A DNA stretch of 64,000 bases from positions 84,919-148,918 of the forward strand of contig JBDTEO010000020.1 of NCBI GenBank assembly GCA_039922495.1, in the 5' to 3' direction. The number at the start of each line of letters is the position of its first letter. The stretch's first letter is position 1. Made by a program: the position numbers and the translations under genes. Source of the stretch: JALYYC01 sp039922495 (GTDB taxonomy: Bacteria; Chloroflexota; Dormibacteria; CF-121). The notes under the pieces are model-generated. The model searched no databases. It saw only the letters and a list, made by a program, of their open reading frames with translations, and was not told the origin of the DNA. Of the stretch, positions 1 through 8,513 are shown one piece after another.

Positions 1-116
1 ATCACCTCGACCTTGAGGCGCTGCTCCTCGACGAACCGCTGAATCCGGTCCAGAGTCGCGGGAAGGCGACGCGCTTCGTCGAATGCCGGGATCACGATCG
101 AGACGTCCGGGGTCAT
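1..116 (-). CDS. Glycosyltransferase family 2, N-terminal fragment
   Basis: Only the first 38 codons are in the window; the gene runs off the left edge. The peptide starts MTPDVSIVIPAFDEARRLP, the classic first beta-strand of a GT-A fold family 2 glycosyltransferase (VIPAFDE), here most like dolichyl-phosphate or undecaprenyl-phosphate sugar synthases. Its ATG shares an ATGA overlap with the stop of the next upstream GT2 gene, so the two are probably translationally coupled. Donor and acceptor cannot be told from this fragment. Confidence 0.75.
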   Translation of the reverse strand, partial: MTPDVSIVIPAFDEARRLPATLDRIQRFVEEQRLKVEV

Positions 117-826
117 GCCGCCCGACCAATCTCGGCCCGGAACGCGAGCAGTTCCTTGAAGGCACGGATAACGACCCGCGGGTTCGCGCCGGTTTGTTTG
201 CCCGACGTCCGCGCATAGTGCGGCACGGGCGCCTCGACGATCCGGGCTCCGGCCCGGCGCGCGAGCACGAAGACCTCCGTATTGATGAGGGCGCCATCGG
301 AGCGCAGGTCCATGCGGTTCAACATATCGCGTCGGAGCAGCTTGAAGGCGCAATTCACGTCCCGAACCTGCCGTCCGAAAAAGAGGCGAACCAGCGAGAA
401 GAACGCCCAGGCGTTGAGCCGGCGCGGCAGCGGATCCTGGCGGCGCTTGCGGTATCCGGTGACGATGTCGGCCTTCGCGACAAAGGGCAGCAGGGTGTCG
501 AGATCGGCCGGATCGAACTGGTTGTCGGCATCCATCATGAAGATCCAGGGGAAGCGCGCCACCTGAAAGCCCGATCGCAGCGCTGCTCCGTAGCCGCGAT
601 TCTGCGGATGGCGGATGACGCGGAGCGTTGGGTAGGTCGCTTTAAGCTGCTCGAGCACGGCTGCCGAGTCATCCTGGCTGCCATCGTTCACCACGATCAC
701 CTCCGAGGTGCGGGCCCGAGTCGCCAGGGCCTCGACCGTGCGGCGGACAACCTGCTCGAGATTCGCCGCCTCGTTGTACGCGGGTAAGACGGCACTGATC
801 TCGAGCGGCGAGTGCATCGGGATCAT
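113..826 (-). CDS. Glycosyltransferase family 2 (polyprenyl-phosphate sugar synthase type)
   Basis: A 237-residue single-domain GT-A glycosyltransferase. Visible family marks are PAYNEAANLE near residue 15, VVNDGSQDD near 45 and the metal/nucleotide-sugar binding DAD within MMDADNQFDP near 98. It has no C-terminal membrane segments, so it resembles dolichol-phosphate mannosyltransferase-type enzymes that load a sugar onto a lipid carrier at the inner face of the membrane. It sits between a second GT2 and a polytopic membrane protein in a glycan block, with 4-base overlaps on both sides. The actual sugar is not predictable from sequence. Confidence 0.85.
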   Translation of the reverse strand: MIPMHSPLEISAVLPAYNEAANLEQVVRRTVEALATRARTSEVIVVNDGSQDDSAAVLEQLKATYPTLRVIRHPQNRGYGAALRSGFQVARFPWIFMMDADNQFDPADLDTLLPFVAKADIVTGYRKRRQDPLPRRLNAWAFFSLVRLFFGRQVRDVNCAFKLLRRDMLNRMDLRSDGALINTEVFVLARRAGARIVEAPVPHYARTSGKQTGANPRVVIRAFKELLAFRAEIGRAA

Positions 827-2346
827 GGCGTGATCCCGGTCCGGGTGAAGAGCGTCGCCACCCGATCCCGCTCAAGTAGGTGCCAGTTCGGGTCCTGCTT
901 GAGCAGCGTGGCCAGGGGGTGATTGCTGGGCAGGAGGATCGCATCCGGGTGGTAGCGATTGAGGACGTCAGGCCAGCCACTGGCCAGGTAGTTGACGGCC
1001 AGGTACTGGCCGAAGATCTGCGGACCGTAGACCTCGACCCGGCCGTCGATGAAGACGCGGCTCCCACCCGGATACAGCCGCCACAGGGCATACCCGCCGT
1101 AGTCGTAGTAGTTGAAGACACGGACCGGCCGGTCAAGCGCCAGCAGGTGATCGACGGCCGCCACCGGGAAGGTCGTCGACACCGCCAGTTGCTGCGTCGC
1201 CGGAGTCAGGCTGGGTAGCGCCCGGTAGGCGATCATGCCGCCGCCGACCGCGAGCAGCAGCGCGAGGTTGAGGACGCCGAGCAGCAGCGGATTGGCGCCT
1301 CCGGGTCGCGCGGCCGACGCCCGCAGGGCCGCCACCGAAACCGGGCGATTGGGCGCCGAGGGCAGGATCGAGGCCAGGCTGTCAAGCAGCGCCTGCGCAC
1401 AGCGGCCGGCCAGCGGGGCCACGCCGATGACGAAGAGCGGCACGTGACGCTGCGAGGCAAGCGCCAGGTAGAGGAGCGCCGCCGCGATCAGCCACTCGCT
1501 GGTCCGCGCCCGGACGCGGCGGGTGGCCAGCCCGAGCAGGAGGACGAAGAAGATCGACTCCAGGAAGATTCCCGGCATTGAATGGAAGTCAGGGGAGGCC
1601 CACTCCTGGATATTGCTCTGAATCAGCGGCGAGGTCAGCGTGCCCAGCGGGAAGAGGATGGTCTGGACGCCATACGGGTTGATCACTGCCAGCGCCAGCC
1701 CGGCGAGAACCGCCCAGGCCAGCGCGCTCAGGCGGGGACGCGGCATGCCCTCGCCGGTTCGCCAGGCATCGATGGCTTCGCCGGCGAGAAAGAGACCGGT
1801 GATGATCACGCCCACCAGGAATCCGGAGTGGATGTTTGCCCACAGCCACAGGAACGGTGGCAGGTACCAGGCAGCGAGCCGGCCCTGCCGGTAACGCTGC
1901 AGCCCGCAGACCAGGATGCCGGCGAACAAGAGGTTGAGCAGCTGCGGACGGGCCCCCCAGGCCGTCGAGCCGGCCAGCACACCCACCAGCGTCAGCCCGA
2001 CGGCGGCAGTCGGATGCAGGCCGCCGCCGCGCAACAGCAGGTACAGGCAGACCGCGCCGCCAACCACGATCCCCGCGAAGAGCGCCACCAGCAGCGGCAG
2101 TCCGCCGGCCTGGTAGGAGACGAACATCAGCAGATCGGCGAGCCACTCGTGCACGATCCAGGGGTGACCCTGGGCGCTGAACGAATAGACATCGGTCTGC
2201 GGCCATCCACGCAGCGCCAGCATCAGCCTGCCGTTGGCGAGGTGCCACCAGAGGTCGGGATCCAGCGGGGGGACGGCGGCGAGACTGAAGATGGCGACGA
2301 AAAGCAGGACCCGCAGGACAACGCCGCTCGTCAGCCGACGCAGCAT
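823..2346 (-). CDS. Polytopic membrane protein, probable GT-C/PMT-like transferase
   Basis: About 507 residues with many hydrophobic segments and a periplasmic-looking C-terminal domain of about 110 residues. Just after the first membrane segment it carries PPLDPDLWWHLANG; an acidic residue in the first loop is typical of GT-C enzymes that use lipid-linked sugars. The C-terminal part contains NYYDYGGYALW and VFIDGRVEVYG. The open frame extends upstream to about 2589, but that extension overlaps the WecG-type gene and has no membrane protein character, so I start at the ATG at 2346. The neighbouring GT2 genes would supply lipid-linked sugar donors. Function is inferred from topology and context only. 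Confidence 0.6.
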   Translation of the reverse strand: MLRRLTSGVVLRVLLFVAIFSLAAVPPLDPDLWWHLANGRLMLALRGWPQTDVYSFSAQGHPWIVHEWLADLLMFVSYQAGGLPLLVALFAGIVVGGAVCLYLLLRGGGLHPTAAVGLTLVGVLAGSTAWGARPQLLNLLFAGILVCGLQRYRQGRLAAWYLPPFLWLWANIHSGFLVGVIITGLFLAGEAIDAWRTGEGMPRPRLSALAWAVLAGLALAVINPYGVQTILFPLGTLTSPLIQSNIQEWASPDFHSMPGIFLESIFFVLLLGLATRRVRARTSEWLIAAALLYLALASQRHVPLFVIGVAPLAGRCAQALLDSLASILPSAPNRPVSVAALRASAARPGGANPLLLGVLNLALLLAVGGGMIAYRALPSLTPATQQLAVSTTFPVAAVDHLLALDRPVRVFNYYDYGGYALWRLYPGGSRVFIDGRVEVYGPQIFGQYLAVNYLASGWPDVLNRYHPDAILLPSNHPLATLLKQDPNWHLLERDRVATLFTRTGITP

Positions 2347-2492
2347 TCCGGCAGCGGAGGCGATCACGAGCCTGGACGCGGTTGGGGCACGATTCGAGCC
2401 CTCCTTGCTGATGAATGGCCTCGGCGGTCGCCCCGTATAACGGCCCGGTGACAGGGTTCCTTCATTGGACGCGGCCTGATCGGAAAGACCAC

Positions 2493-3218
2493 TCACGGTC
2501 GTCCAGCCGCCATGACGCGGGCAACAAACCGGGGCAGGGCGAGCATACGCCGCCAGCGCCAGGGTTGCCGACCGAGGCGGTACAGCCACTCGAGCCCGTG
2601 CGCCCGCATCAAGGCCGGCGCGCGCCGGACCCGTCCGGAGATGAAGTCGAAGGCGCCACCGACGCCCATCCCGACGACCGCGCCGCTGCGCGCCAGGTTG
2701 CGCTGGAGCCAGGCTTCCTCCGCACCCCCGCCGTAGGCGACAAAGAGGAGTTGGGCACCGCTCCGTCGCACCGCGGCGAGACTGGCCTCGTCATCGGCCG
2801 GGTCGGGCGAGCCCCCGAATGTCCCGGCGAGTGTGAACCCGGGAAACGCCTGGCTCAACACGGCGCCCGCCGCCTCTGCCACCCCAGGCCCGCCTCCGAG
2901 GAAGAAGAATCGCCAGCCCTCGGCCGCGCCGCAGGCAGCCAGGGCGCGGAGGAAATCCACCCCCGGCACCCGGCCGGGGAGCGGGTGACCGGACCGGCGC
3001 GCGGCCCACAACACGCCGGCGCCGTCGGCGAGGTTGAGGTCCGCCCCGCGCAAAAGGTCGGCAAAGGCCGGCTCGCGGAGCGCCTGCATGATCCGCTCGG
3101 GATTCACGCTGACCACCAGGCGGGGGCGCTCCGCCCTGAGCGCGGCCGCCACCCACGCGACGGCCTCGGTCTCGGTGAGCGGGTCGATCGGGATTCCCAG
3201 CAGGCTGATGCGGCTCAC
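2493..3218 (-). CDS. WecG/TagA/CpsF family glycosyltransferase (GT26)
   Basis: 241 residues matching the GT26 family that adds N-acetylmannosamine or a related sugar to an undecaprenyl-diphosphate-linked GlcNAc. Family marks are the N-terminal VVSVNPERIMQA region, ADLNLADGAGVLWAARR, FFLGGGPGVAEAA and the C-terminal VGMGVGGAFDFISGRVRRAP with an ARAHGLEWLYRL-like ending. It is likely a peripheral membrane enzyme acting in teichoic-acid-like or capsule assembly after the WecA-type enzyme (17141-18229 supplies such an activity). Its ATG forms an ATGA overlap with the preceding GT4 stop. Exact product unknown. Confidence 0.85.
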   Translation of the reverse strand: MSRISLLGIPIDPLTETEAVAWVAAALRAERPRLVVSVNPERIMQALREPAFADLLRGADLNLADGAGVLWAARRSGHPLPGRVPGVDFLRALAACGAAEGWRFFFLGGGPGVAEAAGAVLSQAFPGFTLAGTFGGSPDPADDEASLAAVRRSGAQLLFVAYGGGAEEAWLQRNLARSGAVVGMGVGGAFDFISGRVRRAPALMRAHGLEWLYRLGRQPWRWRRMLALPRFVARVMAAGRP

Positions 3219-4342
3219 GCGGCCAGCGCCCGGCGGTACACCTCCGCGGTCTCGCGACCGATGCGGCCGACGCTATAGCTTCCCGACCGCTCCAGCCCGA
3301 GCTCGCCGAGGCGGAGCCGTTCGGCATCGAACCGCAACAGCCGTTCGATCGCCTGGGTCAGTTCCTCGGTACTGTCTGTCCGGAGCACGACCCCCGACTG
3401 GTCGACCAACTCCGCCAGCGCTGGCGCGCTGGACACCACCACCGGCGTCCCGCAGGACATCGCCTCGAGCACCGGCAGGCCGAAGCCCTCGTAGCGCGAT
3501 GGATAGACGAAGACGGACGCGCCACTCACCAGTGCCGGCAGCGTCTCCCTCGGCACGTAGCCGAGGCTGATCACATGGCCGCGCCGGCCCGGGCGACGAA
3601 GGTCGCGGGCGAGACGCTCGGCGCCGCGGTTGGTCCGGCCGGCGAAGACCAGGGCGGAATCAACGGCCAGGTCAGACGGAAGCATCTCGTAGGCGGCACG
3701 CAGGCGCTCGAGATCTTTGCGCGGATCGACGGTGCCGACGTAGAGCACGTATCGCTCAGGGAGGCCGAGCCGCTTGCGCACCGCGGCCACCTCGGTGGCC
3801 GGGCGTGGACTGAAGGACGGGTCGGCGCACAGGGGCACCGAGGTGACCCGATCCGGCGCGATATGGTACAGGTCGATGACCTGTTGGCGGATCGCCTGCG
3901 AGGATACGATCAGGTGTCGCGCCCGGCGGATGCTGCGCGGCCCCAGGGCGCCGAAGTACCAGCGCGCGCGGGGATGCATCGATCCCGGATGGACGCGGTA
4001 CGTCAGGTCCGGCACGGTGAGGACGAGCGGGATCTCACTCAGGATCGGACTGACCCCGGCCACCGAGTGCAGGAGGCGGACCGACTGCGGATGACGGCCG
4101 AAGCGCCAGGGGATCGACCACTGCTCGCGACCCAGCCGCAGGCCGCGGGGGACGGGGGGAAAGACGATGACCCGATGGCCTTCCAGCGCATCCACCATGT
4201 CCCCGACCGCGTTGCGCGCGACCAGGACATCGACGGAGACTCCCACCTGGTGGAGTCCCCGCAGGATATGCAACGCGTGATGATCCAGTCCGGTGAACGG
4301 CCGGGCTGCAAACAACAGGTCGACGACGATGCCATCGGGCAT
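3215..4342 (-). CDS. Glycosyltransferase family 4
   Basis: About 375 residues, GT-B fold. The C-terminal donor domain shows YVLYVGTVDPRKDLERL near residue 210 and the EX7E-type segment YPSRYEGFGLPVLEAMSCGTPVV. I place the start at the ATG at 4342 (MPDGIVVDLLFAARPFTGLD); the open frame continues upstream but that part is Arg/Pro-rich noise that would overlap the divergent gene at 4414. The stop overlaps the next gene by ATGA. It is one of three GT4 enzymes in this block and probably extends an envelope polysaccharide; the sugar is not determinable. Confidence 0.85.
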   Translation of the reverse strand: MPDGIVVDLLFAARPFTGLDHHALHILRGLHQVGVSVDVLVARNAVGDMVDALEGHRVIVFPPVPRGLRLGREQWSIPWRFGRHPQSVRLLHSVAGVSPILSEIPLVLTVPDLTYRVHPGSMHPRARWYFGALGPRSIRRARHLIVSSQAIRQQVIDLYHIAPDRVTSVPLCADPSFSPRPATEVAAVRKRLGLPERYVLYVGTVDPRKDLERLRAAYEMLPSDLAVDSALVFAGRTNRGAERLARDLRRPGRRGHVISLGYVPRETLPALVSGASVFVYPSRYEGFGLPVLEAMSCGTPVVVSSAPALAELVDQSGVVLRTDSTEELTQAIERLLRFDAERLRLGELGLERSGSYSVGRIGRETAEVYRRALAA

Positions 4343-4413
4343 CGGGTTCGCGCCTGGCACGTCGCGGATGTTAGCAAAGGATCGCGGCTGATCCCGATCG
4401 TCGGCGGGTCGAC

Positions 4414-5490
4414 GTGATCGTGGCCGTGGACGGCACGCCGGCCTTGCGGGCGCAGCCGTCCGGGACCGAGGTCTACGCCAGGCAGGTGATCCAGGCGCTG
4501 GCCATCGCTCGCGAGGGCCGTCAGTTGCGCGTCTACGCAAACGGCGGGTCGCGGCCGGCCTGGCTCGATCCCCAGGTGGACTGGCGCGGCATCCCCTTTC
4601 CACGGTTGTGGACCCACTGGCGCTTTCGGCAAGCCCTCCACGCGGACCCCCCCGACGTCGTCTTCGTCCCGAGCCACGTGCTGCCGATCGGCTTGCGCAT
4701 TCCCGGCGTGGTCACGATTCATGACGTGGGACACCGGCGGGAGCGTGCCTCCTATTCGCCCCGTTCCTGGTGGTACCTCGAGCTGATGACCCGATCGATG
4801 GCGCGCCGGGCTCGACGGCTGATCGCCGTGTCGCGCTCCACCGCGGACGACCTGATGCGCTATTACCGCGTGGCGCCGGAGCGAATCGCGGTGGTCTACT
4901 CCGGCGTCGATGCGCGCATGGAGCCGCAGAGCGCCGAGACGGTGGAGGCGGCACTGGCTCGCTACCAGCTGCCCCACCAGTACTACCTCTATCTCGGGCG
5001 GGATCACCCCCGCAAAAACCTCGGGATGCTGCGTCGCGCCTTTGCCGAGGCGCGCCGTCGCGGCCTGACCGCGTCGCTCGTGCTGGCAGGGCCGGGGCAC
5101 CCGCCGTCGGCAGCCAGCGATGGCGTCATGGTCTTGCCCTACGTCCCGCACGACGACCTGCCGGCGCTCTACTCGGGCGCTCTCGCACTCGCCCTCCCCT
5201 CTCGCTTCGAAGGCTTCGGCTTCCCGGCCCTGGAAGCGATGCGCTGCGGGACGGCGGTGCTCGCCTCGAATGCCGGAGCGTTGCCCGAGATTGTCGGGAG
5301 CGCCGGCATCTTACTGAGTCCCGACGACGCGGGCGCGTGGAGCCAGGCCCTGCTCGAGCTCGCCCGCGACCTCGAGCTGCAACGGCGACTGATCATCGCC
5401 GGCCAGGCCCGCAGCGCGAGCTTTACCTGGGACCGGGCCGCCTCGCAAATCTGGCGCGTGCTGGACGAGGCCGCGCGCGCTCGTCAGTAG
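4414..5490 (+). CDS. Glycosyltransferase family 4
   Basis: 358 residues with a GTG start, the only plus-strand gene in the first 28 kb. N-terminal MIVAVDGTPALRAQPSGTEVYARQ is the usual acceptor-domain opening; the donor domain carries YYLYLGRDHPRKNLGML and LPSRFEGFGFPALEAMRCGTAVL. It is divergent from the GT4 at 3215-4342 with about 70 bp between starts, and ends 2 bases short of the convergent GT4 stop at 5493. The three GT4 proteins share the same donor-domain pattern and may be ancient duplicates that act sequentially on one glycan. Confidence 0.85.
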   Translation: MIVAVDGTPALRAQPSGTEVYARQVIQALAIAREGRQLRVYANGGSRPAWLDPQVDWRGIPFPRLWTHWRFRQALHADPPDVVFVPSHVLPIGLRIPGVVTIHDVGHRRERASYSPRSWWYLELMTRSMARRARRLIAVSRSTADDLMRYYRVAPERIAVVYSGVDARMEPQSAETVEAALARYQLPHQYYLYLGRDHPRKNLGMLRRAFAEARRRGLTASLVLAGPGHPPSAASDGVMVLPYVPHDDLPALYSGALALALPSRFEGFGFPALEAMRCGTAVLASNAGALPEIVGSAGILLSPDDAGAWSQALLELARDLELQRRLIIAGQARSASFTWDRAASQIWRVLDEAARARQ

Positions 5491-5492
5491 CC

Positions 5493-6539
5493 TCAGGCGG
5501 CCACGGCATCACGATACGCACGCCGGTGGGCCGCCGCTGACGCGGACCACGTATAGGGCGCCGCCCTGACCCGCCCGGCCGCGATCAAGCGCTGCCGGAG
5601 TGGCTCGTCCTCGATCAGCCGCTGCAGGTTCTCCGCCAGCCCGGCTTCGTCCTCCGGCGCGCTGAGGAGAGCGGCATCACCGGCGACCTCGGGGATCGCG
5701 CCGCCCGTGGAGGCAGCCACGGGAACGCCGGCGGCGAAGGCTTCGAGGACCGGCAGCCCGAAGCCCTCGTCATGCGAGGGAAAGACGACGGCCCGCGCCT
5801 GCTGGTAAAGCCCGGGCAGGTCGCGCGGCGCCACATAGCCGATGAAGCGCACGAAGTCGCGGAGCCCGAGCTGTTCCACCGCCCGGATGACCGGTTCGTA
5901 ATCCCAGCCGAAGCCGCCGGCAACGAGGAGAGGAATGCGCTCGGGCGCCGGGATGCGCGCCAACGCCCGCAGGGTGGTCACGTAATTCTTGCGTGGCTGC
6001 ACCGTCCCGACCTGGAGGACGTAGCGCTCCGGCAGTGCGTAGCGTTCCCGGAGCGGCGCCGCGATTGATGGAGCGACCGGCAGCCGGAACACGGCGTCGA
6101 CCCCATGCGGGATGACGCGACAGCGCTCCGGCGCGACCCCCATGATCCGTGAGACGGCCTCCCGGGTGGCCACGGATGGACAGATGACCAGGGCGGCCCC
6201 CCGGACCGAGCGGGGTACCACGACCCGGGTCGCGAACCACTGTCCCCGCGGAAACCATTCCGGATGGTCATAGATCGCCAGGTCGTGAACGGTGACGACA
6301 CCCGGCAATCCGTACCGGACCAATGGCAGCGCATTGGCCGGACCGTGCACCAGCGCCGCGCCATCCGCCCGCATCCGCAGCGCGGAAACCAGGTGCGGTC
6401 CCAGAACCGGGGGGAACGGCCGCCGGTAGAGCCGCACGGCCACGGCCGGCGTCTCGGCAAGGGCGGAGACGAGGGCATGGATGTAGCGGCCGATCCCGGT
6501 CTCGTCGCCGTCGCCGAGCGCGCGGGCATCGAGCGCCAC
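5493..6539 (-). CDS. Glycosyltransferase family 4
   Basis: About 348 residues from a GTG at 6539 (reading VALDARALGDGDETGIGRYI), 8 bases after the upstream gene's stop; the open frame extends further but only as overlap noise. The acceptor domain has the DETGIGRY loop common in GT4 mannosyl/rhamnosyl-type enzymes. The donor domain shows YVLQVGTVQPRKNYVTTL and VFPSHDEGFGLPVLEAFAAGVPV. It is the third GT4 of the block and runs convergently against the GT4 at 4414-5490. Confidence 0.83.
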   Translation of the reverse strand: MALDARALGDGDETGIGRYIHALVSALAETPAVAVRLYRRPFPPVLGPHLVSALRMRADGAALVHGPANALPLVRYGLPGVVTVHDLAIYDHPEWFPRGQWFATRVVVPRSVRGAALVICPSVATREAVSRIMGVAPERCRVIPHGVDAVFRLPVAPSIAAPLRERYALPERYVLQVGTVQPRKNYVTTLRALARIPAPERIPLLVAGGFGWDYEPVIRAVEQLGLRDFVRFIGYVAPRDLPGLYQQARAVVFPSHDEGFGLPVLEAFAAGVPVAASTGGAIPEVAGDAALLSAPEDEAGLAENLQRLIEDEPLRQRLIAAGRVRAAPYTWSASAAAHRRAYRDAVAA

Positions 6540-6546
6540 GCGGAGC

Positions 6547-7509
6547 TCAGGCGTAGGTTGTGACCCGCAAGTGGTGGGCGAGGTGTTCGGCAACGGTGCG
6601 CGCCGGGAGGCGGCCGAAATCCGCAACCGGTAGCGCGGTCACCCGCGGCCCGCGGGGCGCCGTATCGCCATCGCCGAGCAGGCCGAAGACATTGGCGCCG
6701 CTGGCCGCGGCGACGTGCAGGGCATCGCCGTCATGCCCGATCACCGCAAGGCTGCCGGCCGCCATCACCGCGACTTCCTGAATCGTCAGGTCCGCGAGGC
6801 TGACGGTGATGGTGGGCTTGCCGATCCCGGATCGCGTCTCGCGAACGATCGGCTCATCCTCCGGTCCCCCGGCGACGACGACGCGCCGGGCGCCGGATAA
6901 GTTGGCGACGACGGCGAATCGTTCGGCAGGCCAGAGCGGTCGGGACCGTGGGCGGGACCAGCTCCCGCGTCCGGGAAAGATGACCAGGTAATCGGCGCCG
7001 CGGTCCATCAATCCGGAAAACCGGTCGAGCACGCGCTGCCGCACCGCGGCTGACGGCTGTAACGACGGCGACACGATCAGGCCGGTCGATGATGGGTCCG
7101 CCCCGGCGGCAACTCGCGCCAGTCGTTCGTTGGCATCGACCGGGTGAAGCCCGCGAATCCTCCGCACTCGATCGGTGGCGATCCAGTCGTACCGGCCTTC
7201 GAGCATCATCCGTCGGGGAACCCCGGCAAAGTAGCTCAGCGCTGCGGCGGGTGCGGAGACCGGCGTGGTCAGGATCACACGGCTGATGGAGCCGGTGCGC
7301 AGCCGGCGGAACGCCCACCCCAGGCGCGCCGGCGACGCATCGAGCGTAAAGGCTCGCCCCACTGCCGGCAGGCCTATGAGCGTGCCGATCGCCTCCGGCC
7401 CGGCAAAGATGACCGCGCCCCGGACAGCCCGGATGACCGCCTGCGCCATCAAGGCCTCGCGGGCGTTGCCGCCGAGCATGATGGCGGTTGTCGAGCGGCT
7501 CTCCGTCAT
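6547..7509 (-). CDS. GT9-like (heptosyltransferase-family) glycosyltransferase
   Basis: About 320 residues from the ATG at 7509 (MTESRSTTAIMLGGN), which overlaps the stop of the MreB-like gene by ATGA. The pattern is a divergent glycosyltransferase family 9 fold: an early nucleotide-fold start, VVVAGGPEDEPIVRE in the second domain, then VAVMAAGSLAVIGHDGDALHVAAASGANVFGLLGDGDT, which corresponds to the 'GxDSGxxHxAxAxGxPxxxLFG' signature of ADP-heptose:LPS transferases. The Ser of that signature is Gly and an Asp is kept. True heptose LPS is unlikely in this lineage, so the substrate is open. Confidence 0.65.
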   Translation of the reverse strand: MTESRSTTAIMLGGNAREALMAQAVIRAVRGAVIFAGPEAIGTLIGLPAVGRAFTLDASPARLGWAFRRLRTGSISRVILTTPVSAPAAALSYFAGVPRRMMLEGRYDWIATDRVRRIRGLHPVDANERLARVAAGADPSSTGLIVSPSLQPSAAVRQRVLDRFSGLMDRGADYLVIFPGRGSWSRPRSRPLWPAERFAVVANLSGARRVVVAGGPEDEPIVRETRSGIGKPTITVSLADLTIQEVAVMAAGSLAVIGHDGDALHVAAASGANVFGLLGDGDTAPRGPRVTALPVADFGRLPARTVAEHLAHHLRVTTYA

Positions 7510-8507
7510 GTGATGTAATGCTGGCCGCGACGGATCATCGCGAGATTGTCCAGGGCCATCCCGGTTCCGCGCGCGATGCATTCGTCGGGCTCGGCCGCGA
7601 CCCGGACCGGCAGGCCGGCAAGCGAGCTGAGCAGGTCGGCGACTCCGGGTAACTGGGCGCCCCCGCCGGTCAGGATCAACCCGTTGCGCTGCACCGAGGC
7701 GCGGCGTGCCGCCGGCACCTCCGCCAGCACCCGCTGCACGCTTGCCGCGATCTGCCCAAGCTCGGCCTGGATGGCTTGAGAAACGTCGGCGGCTCCGATC
7801 CGCAGGACGGTCGGACGCTCGGCCCCGTCAACGGCTGAGACCTCGAGCGATGCCTCTCCCCGGATTGGCGTGGCCGCACCAATCTGCAGCTTCAACCGTT
7901 CCGCCTCCCCGGCTCGAAGGGAAAGGCCGCGGGTCCGGGTAATGGCCGTTTCGATCGCCTCGTCGAGCGCCTGGCCGCCACCGGCGATCGATTCCATAAC
8001 CAGCACCTCGCCGTTGGCGATGGCCGCGATCTCTGTCGAGCCGGCCCCGAGGTTTGCCACCAGCAGCCCATCAGTCGACGCCACCGGGAGCCGGGCGCCG
8101 ATGGCGGCGGCCAGGGGCTTGTCGATGAGATAGGCGGTCTTCGCGCCCGCCTGCATGGTGGCTTCCAGGACCGCCCGCCGGTGGATGCCGTTGACGCCCG
8201 GCGCGACCGAGAGCATGACGTCGGGTCGAAAGATCCGCTGGCGTCCGACGATGCGACCAATCAGGTACTGGAGCATGGTACCCGCGACCTCGTAGTCGAC
8301 GACCTTCCCGTCGCCCACCGACCTGATGGCGCGGGCTTTGCCGCCGCGGCCCAGCAACTCGGCGGCGGCCACGCCCACCGCCAGAACGCGAGCCCCTCGC
8401 TCGTCGGTCGCCATCAGGGCCGGTTCGTTGACGACGACCCCTTCACCCTTGACGTAGACCTTCATCCGAGACGTCCCCAGGTCGATGCCGATTTTTTTCG
8501 AGAGCAC
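7506..8507 (-). CDS. MreB-like actin homologue (divergent)
   Basis: 333 residues, GTG start, the size of MreB. The actin/Hsp70 nucleotide fold is clear: IGIDLGTSRMKVYVKGEGVV (canonical DLGTANTLVYVKGKGI), NEPALMA, LIDKPLAAAIGARLPV (canonical IEEPMAAAIGAGLPV), LVANLGAGSTEIA (canonical VDIGGGTTEVA) and LTGGGAQLPGVADLL. The changes fall at residues that in MreB bind or hydrolyse ATP: the Glu pair before Pro131 is Asp-Lys and the phosphate-2 Asp is Asn152. It likely polymerises at the membrane and directs wall growth, but hydrolysis may be weak. It lies 6 bp downstream of murA, and no mreC/D follow it. Confidence 0.8.
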   Translation of the reverse strand: MLSKKIGIDLGTSRMKVYVKGEGVVVNEPALMATDERGARVLAVGVAAAELLGRGGKARAIRSVGDGKVVDYEVAGTMLQYLIGRIVGRQRIFRPDVMLSVAPGVNGIHRRAVLEATMQAGAKTAYLIDKPLAAAIGARLPVASTDGLLVANLGAGSTEIAAIANGEVLVMESIAGGGQALDEAIETAITRTRGLSLRAGEAERLKLQIGAATPIRGEASLEVSAVDGAERPTVLRIGAADVSQAIQAELGQIAASVQRVLAEVPAARRASVQRNGLILTGGGAQLPGVADLLSSLAGLPVRVAAEPDECIARGTGMALDNLAMIRRGQHYIT

Positions 8508-8513
8508 GGTCCG

